Source of the DNA: Volutella citrinella
Lineage: Eukaryota; Ascomycota; Sordariomycetes; Hypocreales; Nectriaceae
Reading direction: 5' to 3'
Length of the DNA stretch: 64,000 nucleotides
Assembly (NCBI GenBank): GCA_034401135.1
Contig: JAWZSP010000002.1
Coordinates: 5,084,001-5,148,000 of the forward strand
Under the pieces are notes generated by a model, which saw only the letters and a program-made list of their open reading frames with translations, was not told where the DNA came from and searched no databases. Shown here in pieces: positions 34,053-44,346 of this stretch. The stretch's first letter is position 1. Every line of letters starts with the position of its first letter. A program made the position numbers and the translations under genes.

Positions 34053-34317
34053 ATAGCCGCTGATGCTTCTGACGCTGCTGCTGATGCCGATGGTCGACAG
34101 TAGATGCATCATGACTCGGCCTTGCGGACGACCATCTGCCTGATGCCCTTTGGCATATATGGCTTGCTCTTTATCCGCTTTATGTACATGCCGGAGAATA
34201 AAAAGCAAGCCCGGGAAATTGCGACCTAGGACAAAGTGCGTTTCGAGGAGGAGGCCACATCCAAGGAGCGCCGTGGTGACCAGAGGCGCACCTTTATCTA
34301 CGGGCCGTAGTGTTCTT
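34053..34317 (+). pseudogene. Decayed membrane-transporter-like coding fragment
   Basis: One plus-strand frame reads LMPFGIYGLLFIRFMYMPEN, then KKQAREIAT, a TAG, DKVRFEEEATSKERRGDQRR, and a second TAG. A hydrophobic helix followed by a tyrosine/proline/asparagine motif and a charged tail is the look of the end of a polytopic transporter. Both stops fit C-to-T change at CpA. The family is not identified and no other part is found. Confidence 0.3.
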
Positions 34318-35312
34318 TGGCAGGCTTTGCGAGTGGTGTTTGTCAGCGATGCTCTGGGTTTCCCGGAGATTGGGCTTGCTGCAGTAGTTTTAGCCTCGAA
34401 TTGATCTCTACATGTCCCAGACACCGACCTTAGAGACTTGACAATGGAGAGATGCCTCAGTATACCGCACAATCACAGGCACAAGCGGAGAAGAACAACC
34501 CCTATTCCGGCAGGGACATCCGAACTGCGTAGCAATACGTGGAAACTCCAGTCGCTCCATCAGTTTCAATACTCGTCGGAGTCATGCTCGGATTTCAAGG
34601 CGAGAGCTCTCCTTCGGCACCAACAGCCCGAGGGCATCTTTAGGAGCTCAAGTGCCAATTATTGTGATGCTCAATCAATTAGTCTGTTTCATTTCACACT
34701 GACGCAGCGACCACTAATCATCTGGTCGGGCCAAACCTGACACAAACCCAGCTGCACGGGCCGTTTTGTCCGGCAAGCCACATCCAGCAACTACGGTCGG
34801 ATAACTCGGCCGAATTAGACGCTGCCCCCAACGCTGGCATGTCGCGGCTTAGCGCCTCTATTTCAGTACGAACAGCTGTAATTGGAAACTTGTTCGGCAT
34901 GGCTGTGCCGTACAGGGTCGATTCGCGGTCATTGGTGACACCGTATTGACGTGTCACTTGGAATGTTAGATGCATCTCAGAATGTGCCTCTCTGCGACGA
35001 TTCCTCGCTGCAGTACCCAGCCAGCAGAAAGATGCGGCTCCAGATATTGCCAAGAATCAGCTGTCATCAAGATAGAGCAAAGAAGCACAAAGACCATCCA
35101 TCGTATTTGACTTACGGCTGAGGGGATCCGATAGGCTCGCGTGTGGGTGGGGCCGGCACTCGACTCCGAAGCCCCCTACCATCGGCCCCAAAAAAGCATG
35201 TCACATTCGGCTTTTGACAGGGCCAAGTGTCAGGTTCGTCTCATGTCGGGAAAGTCGGCTATAGAAACAGACGTCTAAACCGTATGGGTGTTCTGCCCCC
35301 GGGCTCCGTTAC
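34318..35312. other. Intergenic, no gene seen
   Basis: About 1 kb with no recognised gene. Possibly more decayed sequence continuing from the preceding relic. Confidence 0.4.
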
Positions 35313-35575
35313 CTCTGCAGCCGTCGCAGGTTACGGTTCTAGGAATCACGGCTGTCTTTTCGACCATGGGACATCGAGGCCTGTTGAACCAACGCCAAGG
35401 GCATGTTTCTTGGACACAATCTAGATCTTCCCCAGAGACTTGGTCGCTCCGCTGCCGTCGCAGGATACGGGCCCAGGAATCATGTTGATGTTACGCTTCG
35501 TTGACATTGCCAGCAGTTTGGTGTGTTCCATTGGCGAGCTCAGCAGCTGTCGCAAGATACGGCTCCGGGAATCAT
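35313..35575 (+). repeat. Three degenerate copies of a roughly 37-bp sequence
   Basis: Copies at about 35313-35349, 35446-35482 and 35540-35575 share the core CNGTCGCARGWTACGG followed by NYCHRGGAATCAY. Translated in one frame they read AVAGYGSRNH, AVAGYGPRNH and AVARYGSGNH. Spacing is irregular (about 133 and 94 bp), and no continuous frame links them. They could be the remains of a repetitive coding region or a dispersed regulatory repeat. Confidence 0.55.
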
Positions 35576-35971
35576 TGTTGAATACGCAACTGTTTTACAT
35601 GGGCGGAATGTTTGACGTACGTAATTGACGAGTTCGATATTTTGGGGTGTAACCGCCACATACGCGTCTAGTGTGGAGAAGCTGTGCACTCATCAAGCGA
35701 CCAAGATGTATATAAGTCTGTGACTCTGGTCATCGTTATCCCTTCTCCCTTCCTATCACAACAATCTCTTCCCTCTCATCTCATTCTTACCCTTTTGCTT
35801 CTCGACTAGTAGCTCTGGAGCTGCTTAGTTTCCCTCACCAACTTTTGTCTATTACTCTTTCTGCTCTCACTGTGGATCGAAGGCCGGTACTTCCCACAAT
35901 TGTCGACAACACTCAAAAAATACCATTTTAGTACTTTTGAAAGCATCTCTCAAGTTCAACTCATCAGCATT
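35576..35971 (+). promoter_or_regulatory. Probable promoter and 5' UTR of the Gly-Asn repeat gene
   Basis: A TATA-like TGTATATAAG lies at about 35707-35716. It is followed by a strongly pyrimidine-rich stretch (about 35740-35870) typical of the start region of highly expressed fungal genes, then about 100 bases to the ATG at 35972. This arrangement suggests strong, regulated expression. Confidence 0.45.
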
Positions 35972-36717
35972 ATGAAGGCCTCTACTGCAACGTTGATCCT
36001 GACCGCGCTGGCTATGGCCATGGCCGCTCCGGACGGTGCCGAGGTGGAGATGAGAGAACTGGATCTGCAGGCTTCAGCCAAGTTCCGACGCGAAGCAATT
36101 CGTAAGTTGGATGAGAATGCACATTATTTGAACCTGGATCGGAGGAAGCTGACATGAGCACCTAAGCTGCGGCAGAAATCGTCTGCGACACAAGCGACGC
36201 TGAAGGGTGTGTCGACGTCTTGCAGCCTCGGGCTGATGACACCGCGGCCGAGGTCGATGATGCAGTTGCTACTGCAGCAAATGTCGATGACGGCGCAGCC
36301 GCTGACAGCGTTGACGCGGCTGATGACGGGTTTGCTGCAGCGAGTGATGCTGTCGCCACCGCGGATAATGCGAATTCCGATGTTATCGTTGCCCGTGCTA
36401 ATAACGGAACTCGAGCCGGTAGGGGAAGAGGACGAGGCCGAAATGGGCGTGGCAGGGGTCGAAACGGTCAAAGTCGCGGAAGAAATGGCGGTAACGGGAA
36501 CGGCAATGCTGGCAACAACGGAAACGCCGGTAACGCTGGTAACGCTGGCAACGCCGGTAACAGGAACGGCAATGCTGGTAATGCTGGCAACGCTGGAAAC
36601 GCTGGAAACACTGGGAACACTGGCAACGCGGGCAACACTGGCAATACCGGAAACACTGGCAATACTGGTAACACCGGAACCAACGGCAACAAGGGCAACG
36701 GCGCAGTCACCAACTGA
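35972..36717 (+). CDS. Secreted low-complexity protein with Gly-Asn-Ala/Thr repeats
   Basis: Exons 35972..36101 and 36176..36717 with a 74-nt intron (GTAAGT..GCAG) give 223 residues. Signal peptide MKASTATLILTALAMAMAAP; a short pro-like segment; two cysteines (VCDTSDAEGCVD); a long Asp/Ala/Val-rich acidic region; an Arg-Gly-rich block (RGRGRGRNGRGRGRNG); and about 70 residues of Gly-Asn-Ala and Gly-Asn-Thr triplets with glycine at almost every third position, as in collagen-like sequences but without proline. No known family. The acidic then basic then neutral blocks suggest a structural, adhesive or matrix protein; this is inference. Long antisense open frames over it are artefacts of the repeat. 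Confidence 0.8.
36485..36690 (+). repeat. 9-bp coding minisatellite (Gly-Asn-Ala/Thr)
   Basis: Tandem 9-base units of the type GGYAACRCY, with third-position variation between copies, run through the 3' part of the Gly-Asn protein gene. About twenty units are present, some interrupted. Ala and Thr units differ by one base (GCN/ACN). The first half is mostly Ala, the second mostly Thr. Confidence 0.8.
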
Positions 36718-37000
36718 TGACAAGGCATCTACCGACGCCCCAAGCGCACCTCCTGTTGCAATAATCAACTCAATGGGCTGAAACACGTCATCAAGAATCG
36801 CTGGAGCAGCTGGTTGCAACGAAAATAGAGGCCAAGCATGTATACCTGGCGACCCACGACGGCATCCATACATGTGTGTCTAGGTATGTTTTGATGCCTG
36901 GGCGTTCGGTGTTAGTCCCCACCTTAGTGGTGATGGGGCAAACGACGGAGAAAAGTGGGAGTGGTGGATCATGTCAGAAATCGGCCAGTTGCAAGCTACC
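36718..37000. other. 3' flank of the Gly-Asn repeat gene
   Basis: No further gene; presumably the 3' UTR and terminator of the repeat-protein gene. Confidence 0.4.
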
Positions 37001-37450
37001 ATAGTCTTGTAAAGATAAATTTAATCCGAAGATTTTGGCACGCTGAGATTTATAGTAGGCATTTGACTATAACGCTAATTCGAACCTAGTTTAATATAAG
37101 AGAAAACAGTCCTAGAGACAGTCTAGAAAATCTTGACCTACTACTACCACTGCGCTATACACACTTTTAAGAATATATAATAGATCTGCTAAAGTGATCC
37201 TTGTAGCAGAATTGTATATTTAGTTAATTAATATAATAATATAAGATATGTAAGCTTTCTAAGCTCTTATTTAACTAATATATCTTTCTATTTATACTAT
37301 TATATTATTATAATAATATATCTTAACTATTAAAAACAATTCTAAAAAGAACAAGACATTATTAGTATATTTATATCTTAACTCATTGTTATTTTAATCT
37401 AGAAGTCTTTTTATTATCATAATAAAAAGTATACTATTATAACAAATCCC
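37001..37450. repeat. AT-rich block
   Basis: Sharp rise in A+T with many TAATATAAT-like words, no coding frame, and abrupt return to mixed composition near 37450. It looks like a heavily C-to-T mutated mobile-element remnant, and a transposase-like relic follows it. Confidence 0.55.
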
Positions 37451-37661
37451 TTTTTTATACACAACGCGACAACTCCACAACTGGCTAGCTGTACGGGATC
37501 TTTTTCTCGGTCTCAAGGGCTCCCTTGCGCTCATACACTCAAGGATCTGCAGGAACAAGGTCAAGCCCTTCGCCTGGAGCATTTCCACACACAATGGCAC
37601 CTGAAACGCAGTGGCACTCATTAGTTGCTGCTAGAGCCTTGTCATCGATCTGATCGGATAA

Positions 37662-37812
37662 CTGCCAGCTCAACTAGAACGCAATCAAGCACTCATAGTT
37701 GAGGCAGCAACTCAGCCGAAGGCACAGCCTAGATGCAGCAGATGCCACACATTGGGTCATAAAATGACGTCGAAAGCATGCCCTCTGCGGCATGAAGAGC
37801 TCTTGCGATGTT
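37662..37812 (+). pseudogene. Transposase C-terminal zinc-knuckle relic
   Basis: The frame reads LPAQLERNQALIVEAATQPK then RCSRCHTLGHKMTSKACPLR. The pattern Cys-x2-Cys-x4-His-x5-Cys, preceded by a charged helix, is the usual C-terminus of fungal cut-and-paste transposases (MULE or pogo-like types both carry such knuckles). A TAA precedes the frame and the catalytic DDE region is not present. With the AT-rich block it marks a dead element. Confidence 0.45.
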
Positions 37813-37866
37813 CTGTTGGAGGGCTGATGATCTGGTTTAGCATGTGCGTTCTTTCAGCTGAGTATC

Positions 37867-38020
37867 ATGTACGCAGCACCACACTACCCAGCACCTGGGT
37901 GGATTTATAGCAAAGCCGCATTCGCGGGCTTAGTTCTTGGCTTCTGTAGCGGTGTCATCCGGGTCATTACCGGGCGGCCGGAAACCAAGCTCGACATCGT
38001 GCCCATGGACGTGATTGCGG
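37867..38020 (+). pseudogene. Fragment of a fatty-acyl-CoA reductase-like gene
   Basis: From an ATG at 37867 the frame reads PAPGWIYSKAAFAGLVLGFC, SGVIRVITGRPETKLDIVPM and DVIAGHTI. This matches the segment PxPGWxDS...G.VxGxxxGVxRxxxGxPxxxLDIVPVD of fatty-acyl-CoA reductases (male-sterility / NAD-binding 4 domain). The N-terminal Rossmann part and the C-terminal half are missing. Fragment only. Confidence 0.45.
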
Positions 38021-39369
38021 GGCACACTATCACGAATACCACCCACCCGCTAAGTTGGACAAAGGTCCATGTTGCCGCTTAACCGCTTTATCAATCTAAA
38101 CGCCTCAGATCTGAGAGGCCCTTTTTGCATCAGACGCACGCCGCTATCCCAGCCGAACAGTGGGAGAGTCAAGGCCACGGGCTGGCCAGGGTCAGCCTCT
38201 ATTGGTAGTTACTTTTGAGTGAGGCGGGGACTACTTGGATGAAGGGGGCCAGGACAATGGTATCGTGGTTATATGCCCTGCATTAATAAAGAGCCGCGCC
38301 TCAGAAAGGGCTGCATGATTATGACACTCTGCTGCATTCTTTCCGGTCCCAACCCCTCCAGACCTCGCGTTGACGACCAACCGACCCTGGCCCGGGACTG
38401 CAAGCCTAGCTGAACATTCACTGCCACCCCAAGGTATGTCTCCAGAACCTGATGCGATCCGGGTCCCTATTGATGTTGGCTCATGCATCATGTCTTGCAT
38501 GCTTTATTGACATAACCGACAGACCTTGCCAAACGCGGCGAAGATACTGAACCTATCTTTACAGAAGTCTCCAAGGATTTAACAGCACCGGACGACATTA
38601 GAAATGGAGGACGGGCTCAAGAAGAGGCTGTCGGGGCCTTTTGGGCAGTACGCATTGCTGGCCCAGGAGGAAATCGAAGGGGAGTGAGACGGAGAAGCAC
38701 TCGGCAGCTTAAGTACGTTGCATTCACACATTGACACATTGGCACGCATGTCTGAGACACCCATGCGCACCGCCGACGTCCATCAATTGTTCTAACGGCT
38801 CTTCATCCATTGACCCAAGGCCAACCCAACAGATTGAAGCGGACTCACCACCACAGTACCGGCCACTAAGGAATCTGGATGCGCTGGCCAGCCCACAAGC
38901 GATCTGGCCTTTCCGGCAAGGAGCAGGGCAGCCACGCCCAGCAGCACCCAGCAACGCCCAGTCTACGGAGGACGAGCGGCGCGAACAGCACTACAGCCGG
39001 AATCGAAGGCTGCCTGCGACTCCACGACATGGATTCTACCCCTGGGCGCTGGCTCTACCTCTAGGCGGCTTAATCCTGAGCACTCCTTAATCCGCTCTCG
39101 AATGATAACCGAAGCTCGGCCTTCAAGGGAGTGAAGCGCAACCAAGCCTGTGGCGCTGGTAGATCGGTGCTTCGGCTTCGGGCATCATGCGCCAGGCATT
39201 CCCCCCGGTTCGTCCAGTCCTGTTGTATGGAAGATAGTCAACAAGCCCGTGCAACACACAGCCTGATATATACACAATAGAAACCACAGCAAATTTCACA
39301 GTAGATGTCATACCCAACATCTCAAGAGTGTAGCTGTATAGCCGGCTTGTGTTTCTCCATGTTGTTCTG
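38021..39369. other. Intergenic, no intact gene
   Basis: About 1.3 kb. Open frames (for example 38731-39090) have no recognised domain and skewed composition. No intact N-terminus of the following monooxygenase is found here. Confidence 0.5.
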
Positions 39370-40940
39370 ACCACCCCATGCAGTGGTTGTGATGTGCACT
39401 CCCACCTGTACTCTTTCAGCTGCAATCCGAATCCCAACTGGAGCAAGCAGCTTTGTGAACAGCTTGAGATACTGCAATGTAAGCACGCGAGTGTGGGACC
39501 TGAGTCCGATTCATTTAAGCTGACAGATGCCACCAAACAATAGATATGCAGGATACGGTAGACAAGTTCAATATCCGTCAACACATCCATGAGTCTGTGG
39601 AGTGCACCGGTGCTACTTGGAATAACGCAAAGTCCCACTGGGAGGTTGGTCTAAAGGACCTGAAGACAGGGATCCAGTACACACGAACGGCGACCATCTT
39701 TGTTTCGGCTGTTGGGGGTATCTCCTTTCCAAGAGAGGTTAAATTCCAAGGTATGGAGAGTTTCCAAGGTGCAATCTTTCACACAGCCGCCTGGGACCAT
39801 GGCGTAAGCTATAAGAATAAACGCGTTGCGGTCATTGGGAACGGCTGCAGCGCTGCCCAGGTTGTTCCCGCAGTTGCTAAGCAAGCAGCCTCGGTGAAGC
39901 AATACGCCCGTAGCGGCCAATGGTTCCATGCGCGTCCCAATCGAACATATACGGAACTGGAAAAGTTTCTGTGTCGGTATATGCCCTTATACCAGCGACT
40001 CATCCGCCTCCGCATCTTTATTGACGGCGATAATGAAAGTTCAACCTACTTCCCAACGCCAAGTGGTTTAAAGGAGCGCCTTCGCAAGGAAGAGGAGTCG
40101 AAGCAATACATCCGATCCAAAGTCCCAGAAAAATATGCCAAGCATATTATCCCTGATTTTCCTCTTGGGTGCAAGCGTCGCATTTATGACCCGGGCTATC
40201 TCGATAGCTTGAACAGGTCCAACGTTGACCTTATCCCTGAGGGAATCCGGGAGTTTACTCAGAAGGGCATCATCAGCACTTCGGGTCTCGAGGACGAATA
40301 TGATATCGTCGTTCTTGCAACTGGGTTCCAGGTTTCCGAGTTTCTCACGCCAATGACAATCATCGGGGCGAACGGAATCAGTCTTCACGATCAATGGAAG
40401 GAGTGCCGTGGTGCCCAAGCCTACCTCGGTACGCATGTCCACAATTTGCCAAACCTCGCCATTCTGTTCGGACCGAACACCTTCCCTGCGAACAACTCTG
40501 CCCTGTTTGCCTGCGAAACACAAGCCACATTTGCCATTAAGTCGCTCTTCGAGCCAATCATCAACGAGCGCGCCTCTGTCATCGAGGTAAAGCAGTCTGC
40601 CGAGGATAGGACGACGAATGCTATTCACATGGAGTTGAACAATACAGTTTTCGCGGCGGATTGCTCCAACTGGTACATGGGCAAGTTCGGGCGTAACTCC
40701 GCCTCCTGGCCTGGTTTGGCTCGCACGTTCTGGTGGGAAACGCTTACACCGCGGTGGGACGATTACAATGTCTCTGGAAAGAATTTGTGGTGGCCAATGT
40801 ATGCCGTCGCTCCTTGTGCGAGACCGTTCTCTACAGTGATGCGGGTTCTTCTGTTTGTTGGGATTGTTGGTGCTATGCTAGGGCAGTCCAACCGTCTTGG
40901 TATCACGACTCTTGTTGGTATGGTCAAGGATACTTTTTAA
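39370..40940 (+). pseudogene. Flavin-containing (Baeyer-Villiger-type) monooxygenase, 5'-truncated
   Basis: Exon 39370..39478 (CDVHSHLYSFSCNPNPNWSK) joins exon 39544..40940 through a 65-nt intron. The remaining about 500 residues include the fingerprint F-x-G-x3-H-x3-W (FQGAIFHTAAWDHG), the NADPH Rossmann motif VAVIGNGCSAAQ, DIVVLATGF near the FAD end, and a hydrophobic C-terminal helix (STVMRVLLFVGIVGAMLG) that may anchor the enzyme. What is missing is the first 50-60 residues: the N-terminal FAD motif GxGxxG and the GGTWYxNRYPG block, of which only a corrupted P-C-S-G-C is left. No start codon or upstream exon was found, so the gene appears dead although the remaining frame is fully open, suggesting recent truncation. 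Confidence 0.75.
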
Positions 40941-41886
40941 GGACTCAGCTTGGTAGACCGTATATGTGAATGTTTTTATGTGGCCCAGAAGCATTAGCAC
41001 GGTGACCACAAATGGATGGTCTAGGGTAGTCCGGCCATTCTTTGCCTCGCCTTTCGATTGATTAGGCCATCCTTAGCATTCCGGGTTCATTACAGCGCCG
41101 GAGTGATGATCTGTTTTTAATTATTGTAATGCCCACTTCTAGGTTGTGCGTCCTTGCATAAATTCCTGTTAAGTAGATATGTGCCGTGCGTCCTGCCGCA
41201 AGGTTCCCCGCTAATTAAGCCGTTCGGCGCATTGAGTTCGGGTTCTGGCACCTTCGGAATCATGGAGAGGATCGGCTAATAGCCGTGGCTGAAGCACTTG
41301 CATATACCCGATGGTCAGTGTTCCGGTGAGGCCGATATTGCGTATCACACTAGACTCTATGGAGAAGGCCAAGTCTTTTCCCACAACGTCTCCACCCCAA
41401 CAAGCCTGCTGTTCCATTGGGTACACGTGACTCAATGATGTGACGTGTAGAGCAGCAATTAGGTGGACGGCCAAGCAGGCATGTCCCAGCTGAGTGGTCG
41501 TGGGATCAGGTTGTCTTTCCATCGTGCGGGGAAGTAGCATTTGTCAACCATCTGGGGTCACGAGTGTGCTTCAGTAGTTCAGTAGCGTTCCGCCAGTCAC
41601 ATGATGGAGCTGGGGTTAAGTTAGCTTGGCAGAGGGCAGGGGCGTCAGGGATTGGGGTGGTTGCACACGCGGGGTAGAACCAGGCCATCCATCTCCTGGC
41701 CGATTGCTATGCAGCTACAGCTTTGACAGCATTACACCACACCGACCGCTGACGGCCTCCCTTACTTGCCATCTGGACTTGTCGTGTCAATCTCTCCTCT
41801 CATCTCACTTGGCTTTACGGCTGATACAGTGACAGTCCACCTTCGACTCTGACCTGCATCGCCTCCCGCCAGTCAACCACGGCAGA
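40941..41886. other. Intergenic and promoter of the regulator
   Basis: No gene recognised. The last 150 bases are pyrimidine-rich and lead into the ATG of the Zn2Cys6 gene. Confidence 0.45.
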
Positions 41887-44049
41887 ATGGTGACTCCAAA
41901 GAGCAACGTGGCCGGAGACAAAGTGCAGAGGCCCGTCCAGCACCGTTCTGGCCGAACGCGTGCGCCCAAGGCATGCCAGCGCTGCCGAAGGCGTCGCGAG
42001 CGCTGTGATGCCTCCGTGCGGGGCGCTCCCTGCACGCGATGCGAGGTGAATGGCATCCCCGAGTGCATCATGATTCCGTCACGGCGTGGGAAGCACCTAC
42101 GCCGTCCCGCGGAACCGGTGCCTTCCGAGGACACCGTCGTGGCCGCTGTGGCTGATCCGCCTCCAACGCCTGCGCCATCGAGGTCTCACCAGGATACGCA
42201 AAACAGTAGGGGTGGCACTGCAAGCCCCATCACTCCGTCTGGGGAACGCGGCCCCGAAATCCCCACTCGTCCTGTGACGGAGTTGACGAGGCCAGTGCCA
42301 CAACTACACGCCTCCCCAAAGGCATCGCCAAGCAACTGCTCAATCAACACCAACGCTTCCAGCGCCGCTGCCGTGAGCTCCTACCGTGAGCTCTCGTGGA
42401 CCTCACTGTTCGAACATGTTGTTGAAAGCCATCGCGTAGATGAAGCGGAAGTGATTGAGAAGTGTGCTATCACCTACCTTGGCGAGTCTTTTCCTCTATC
42501 CATGGTTCTCGCCAACATCGCCGAAGGCAGCCCGGTGCTGCACCATGCTGGTCCCAAGGTTCCCGATTCTGAGCTTGAACAGCAGGAGCCTAGCGAGTCA
42601 CCTGTGTCGTCGCTCTCGTCCCGGGAGACTGACTCGCTCAAAGCCCAAGGCGTGTTCGACTACCCACCTCCCCAGCTCCTCGAAGCCCTAACGTCCGCCT
42701 TTGTCAATAGGTTCCTCCCCTTGTACCCCATTGTCCATTTGGATGACACGTTGCATCAGATAGAGACTCGGACTATTCCGTAGATACTCCTTCATGCTAT
42801 TTGTCTAGTTGCTGCTGGAGTTTGCCAACTTGAAGCGCTTCACCAAGCGGGCTATACTCGAGAGAAGTTACGAGACCAATACTACGGCAAGGTTAAGGCG
42901 CTTTTCGATGTCAGCTTTGAGGTGAACAAGGTGGTTCTGTTGCAGGCTACTGTTCTCATGGGCTTTTCTATCGGCCGCCCGAATGAATATTGGAACTTTT
43001 GGAGCTGGCATTCTACGAGTGTTACAATTGCGGAGGCCCTTGGCATACATAGGAGGATGGAGGCCAGCAGGATCCTGATGCGTGACAAAAGGCTGCTGCG
43101 GCGACTATGGTGGGTCATTGTCAACCGGGATATTTCGGGCAGTTCATTAATTGGCCGCCCGTTCCGCATCAACTTGGAGCTCTGTGACATGGAGATGGCA
43201 ACCATGGAAGACTACGAACAAGATGCGAGGGGCAAGGCCCTCCAGGACCATCCTCTGCGCGACTCCTTTGCGCTCTATCAGATCTCGATGGCCCAAGTCG
43301 CAGGGACGCTACGTCGAATTGTTCTGTCCTGCTATGGCCCAACGCGGACTACGGAAAACTGGAAGCATCTTGAAGGGGCTCTTGATAAGTGGCATCACAA
43401 CTTGCCGCCTCTGCTCAGCACCAGTGAAGGCGCCACAGGCGAAGTATTCGGCCGTGCTCTCTCCATGGTCTATCATCAACACTCCATTCTGGTAAATCTA
43501 CAAAAGCCTGCCGAATTCCATTTCCCCTCGCGAACTGGGACAGAGGGCAAAACCGTCATCGATGACGCTGCCCAATCTATTCTCTCAATTGCATGCAGGC
43601 TAGTGCGGCAATCATCAACACTGCTCATACCGCACGAAGCCTACCCGCCGCTATTCCTAGCCCAGGTGGTCTTCTTGAAGAGGATTAATTCTCAGAATTC
43701 AGCTAATGCAGAAGTGGCCCGTGGGGCCGTGACAACATGTCAGCTCCTGTGGCACTCTATCAGCGAAGCCTGGGACTCTGGCCCATGGGTGATGGAGCTT
43801 GTCGACAAGATGACCGCTCTGATCGATATGCAACAGGAGCAACAACAGCAGCGTCAGAATCAGTCAATACACGATAGAACCATATCAGAAGAGCTGTCCG
43901 AGGCGATATTTCAAAGCTCAATCGACCTGATTGAAACCGATCCAACTATCGGCGGCCTCTCTACCTATCTTGATATTTCGCTCGACGATCAGGTTAACTT
44001 TGACCAGCTTCCAATCTGGACCTTGCAGCCCCCAACTAGTAACCTTTGA
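41887..44049 (+). pseudogene. Zn2Cys6 transcription factor interrupted by one in-frame TAG
   Basis: From the ATG at 41887 the frame encodes the binuclear zinc cluster KACQRCRRRRERCDASVRGA then PCTRCEVNGIPEC (six cysteines) at residues 29-60, a Pro/Ser-rich linker, and the start of the fungal-specific regulatory domain (RFLPLYPIVHLDDTLHQIET). A TAG at 42781..42783 stops it at 298 residues. The same frame then goes on without further stops to 44049 through HAICLVAAGVCQLEALHQAG, ATVLMGFSIGRPNEYWNFWS, RLWWVIVNRDISGSSLIGRP and a long helical C-terminus, for 720 codons in all. No intron of reasonable size removes the TAG. So either the gene is newly broken, makes a short DNA-binding form, or the stop is read through. 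It is convergent with the tannase-like gene, which it might once have regulated. Confidence 0.8.
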
Positions 44050-44346
44050 TCGACTGGGACCATGGATATTACTATTCACCCGATAAAGGATAAGAGAATC
44101 ATCCCTGTACTAAGACTGGGTCGTTCTTAGGCATGCGACATGGTTATTTTACTTCAGTGTGTACCAATACAAGTTTTATTCGGTGTTTCATCATAAGTTA
44201 TACCACCCTCGCCCGTTTCCAGCCCGGCTAGGCAAGCATTGTAGAGCGAGAAGCCACGGTAGACTAGTTCGACATGCCCACATTCAAGTAAATCGCCCTT
44301 GGTGCGTCACACGAGACGCTATAACTACCCAGTTCCCATGTTGCAT
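44050..44346. other. Convergent spacer
   Basis: No feature recognised. Confidence 0.4.

Noticed and set aside
33894..34472. 192-codon minus-strand frame
   Set aside because: Opposite strand holds the transporter-like relic; the frame starts late and is not protein-like.
36124..36873. Long minus-strand open frame over the Gly-Asn repeat gene
   Set aside because: It exists because the 9-bp repeat has no stops in several frames; the plus strand has the signal peptide, intron and promoter.
39123..39638. 171-codon minus-strand frame
   Set aside because: It covers the first exon of the monooxygenase and has no recognised features.
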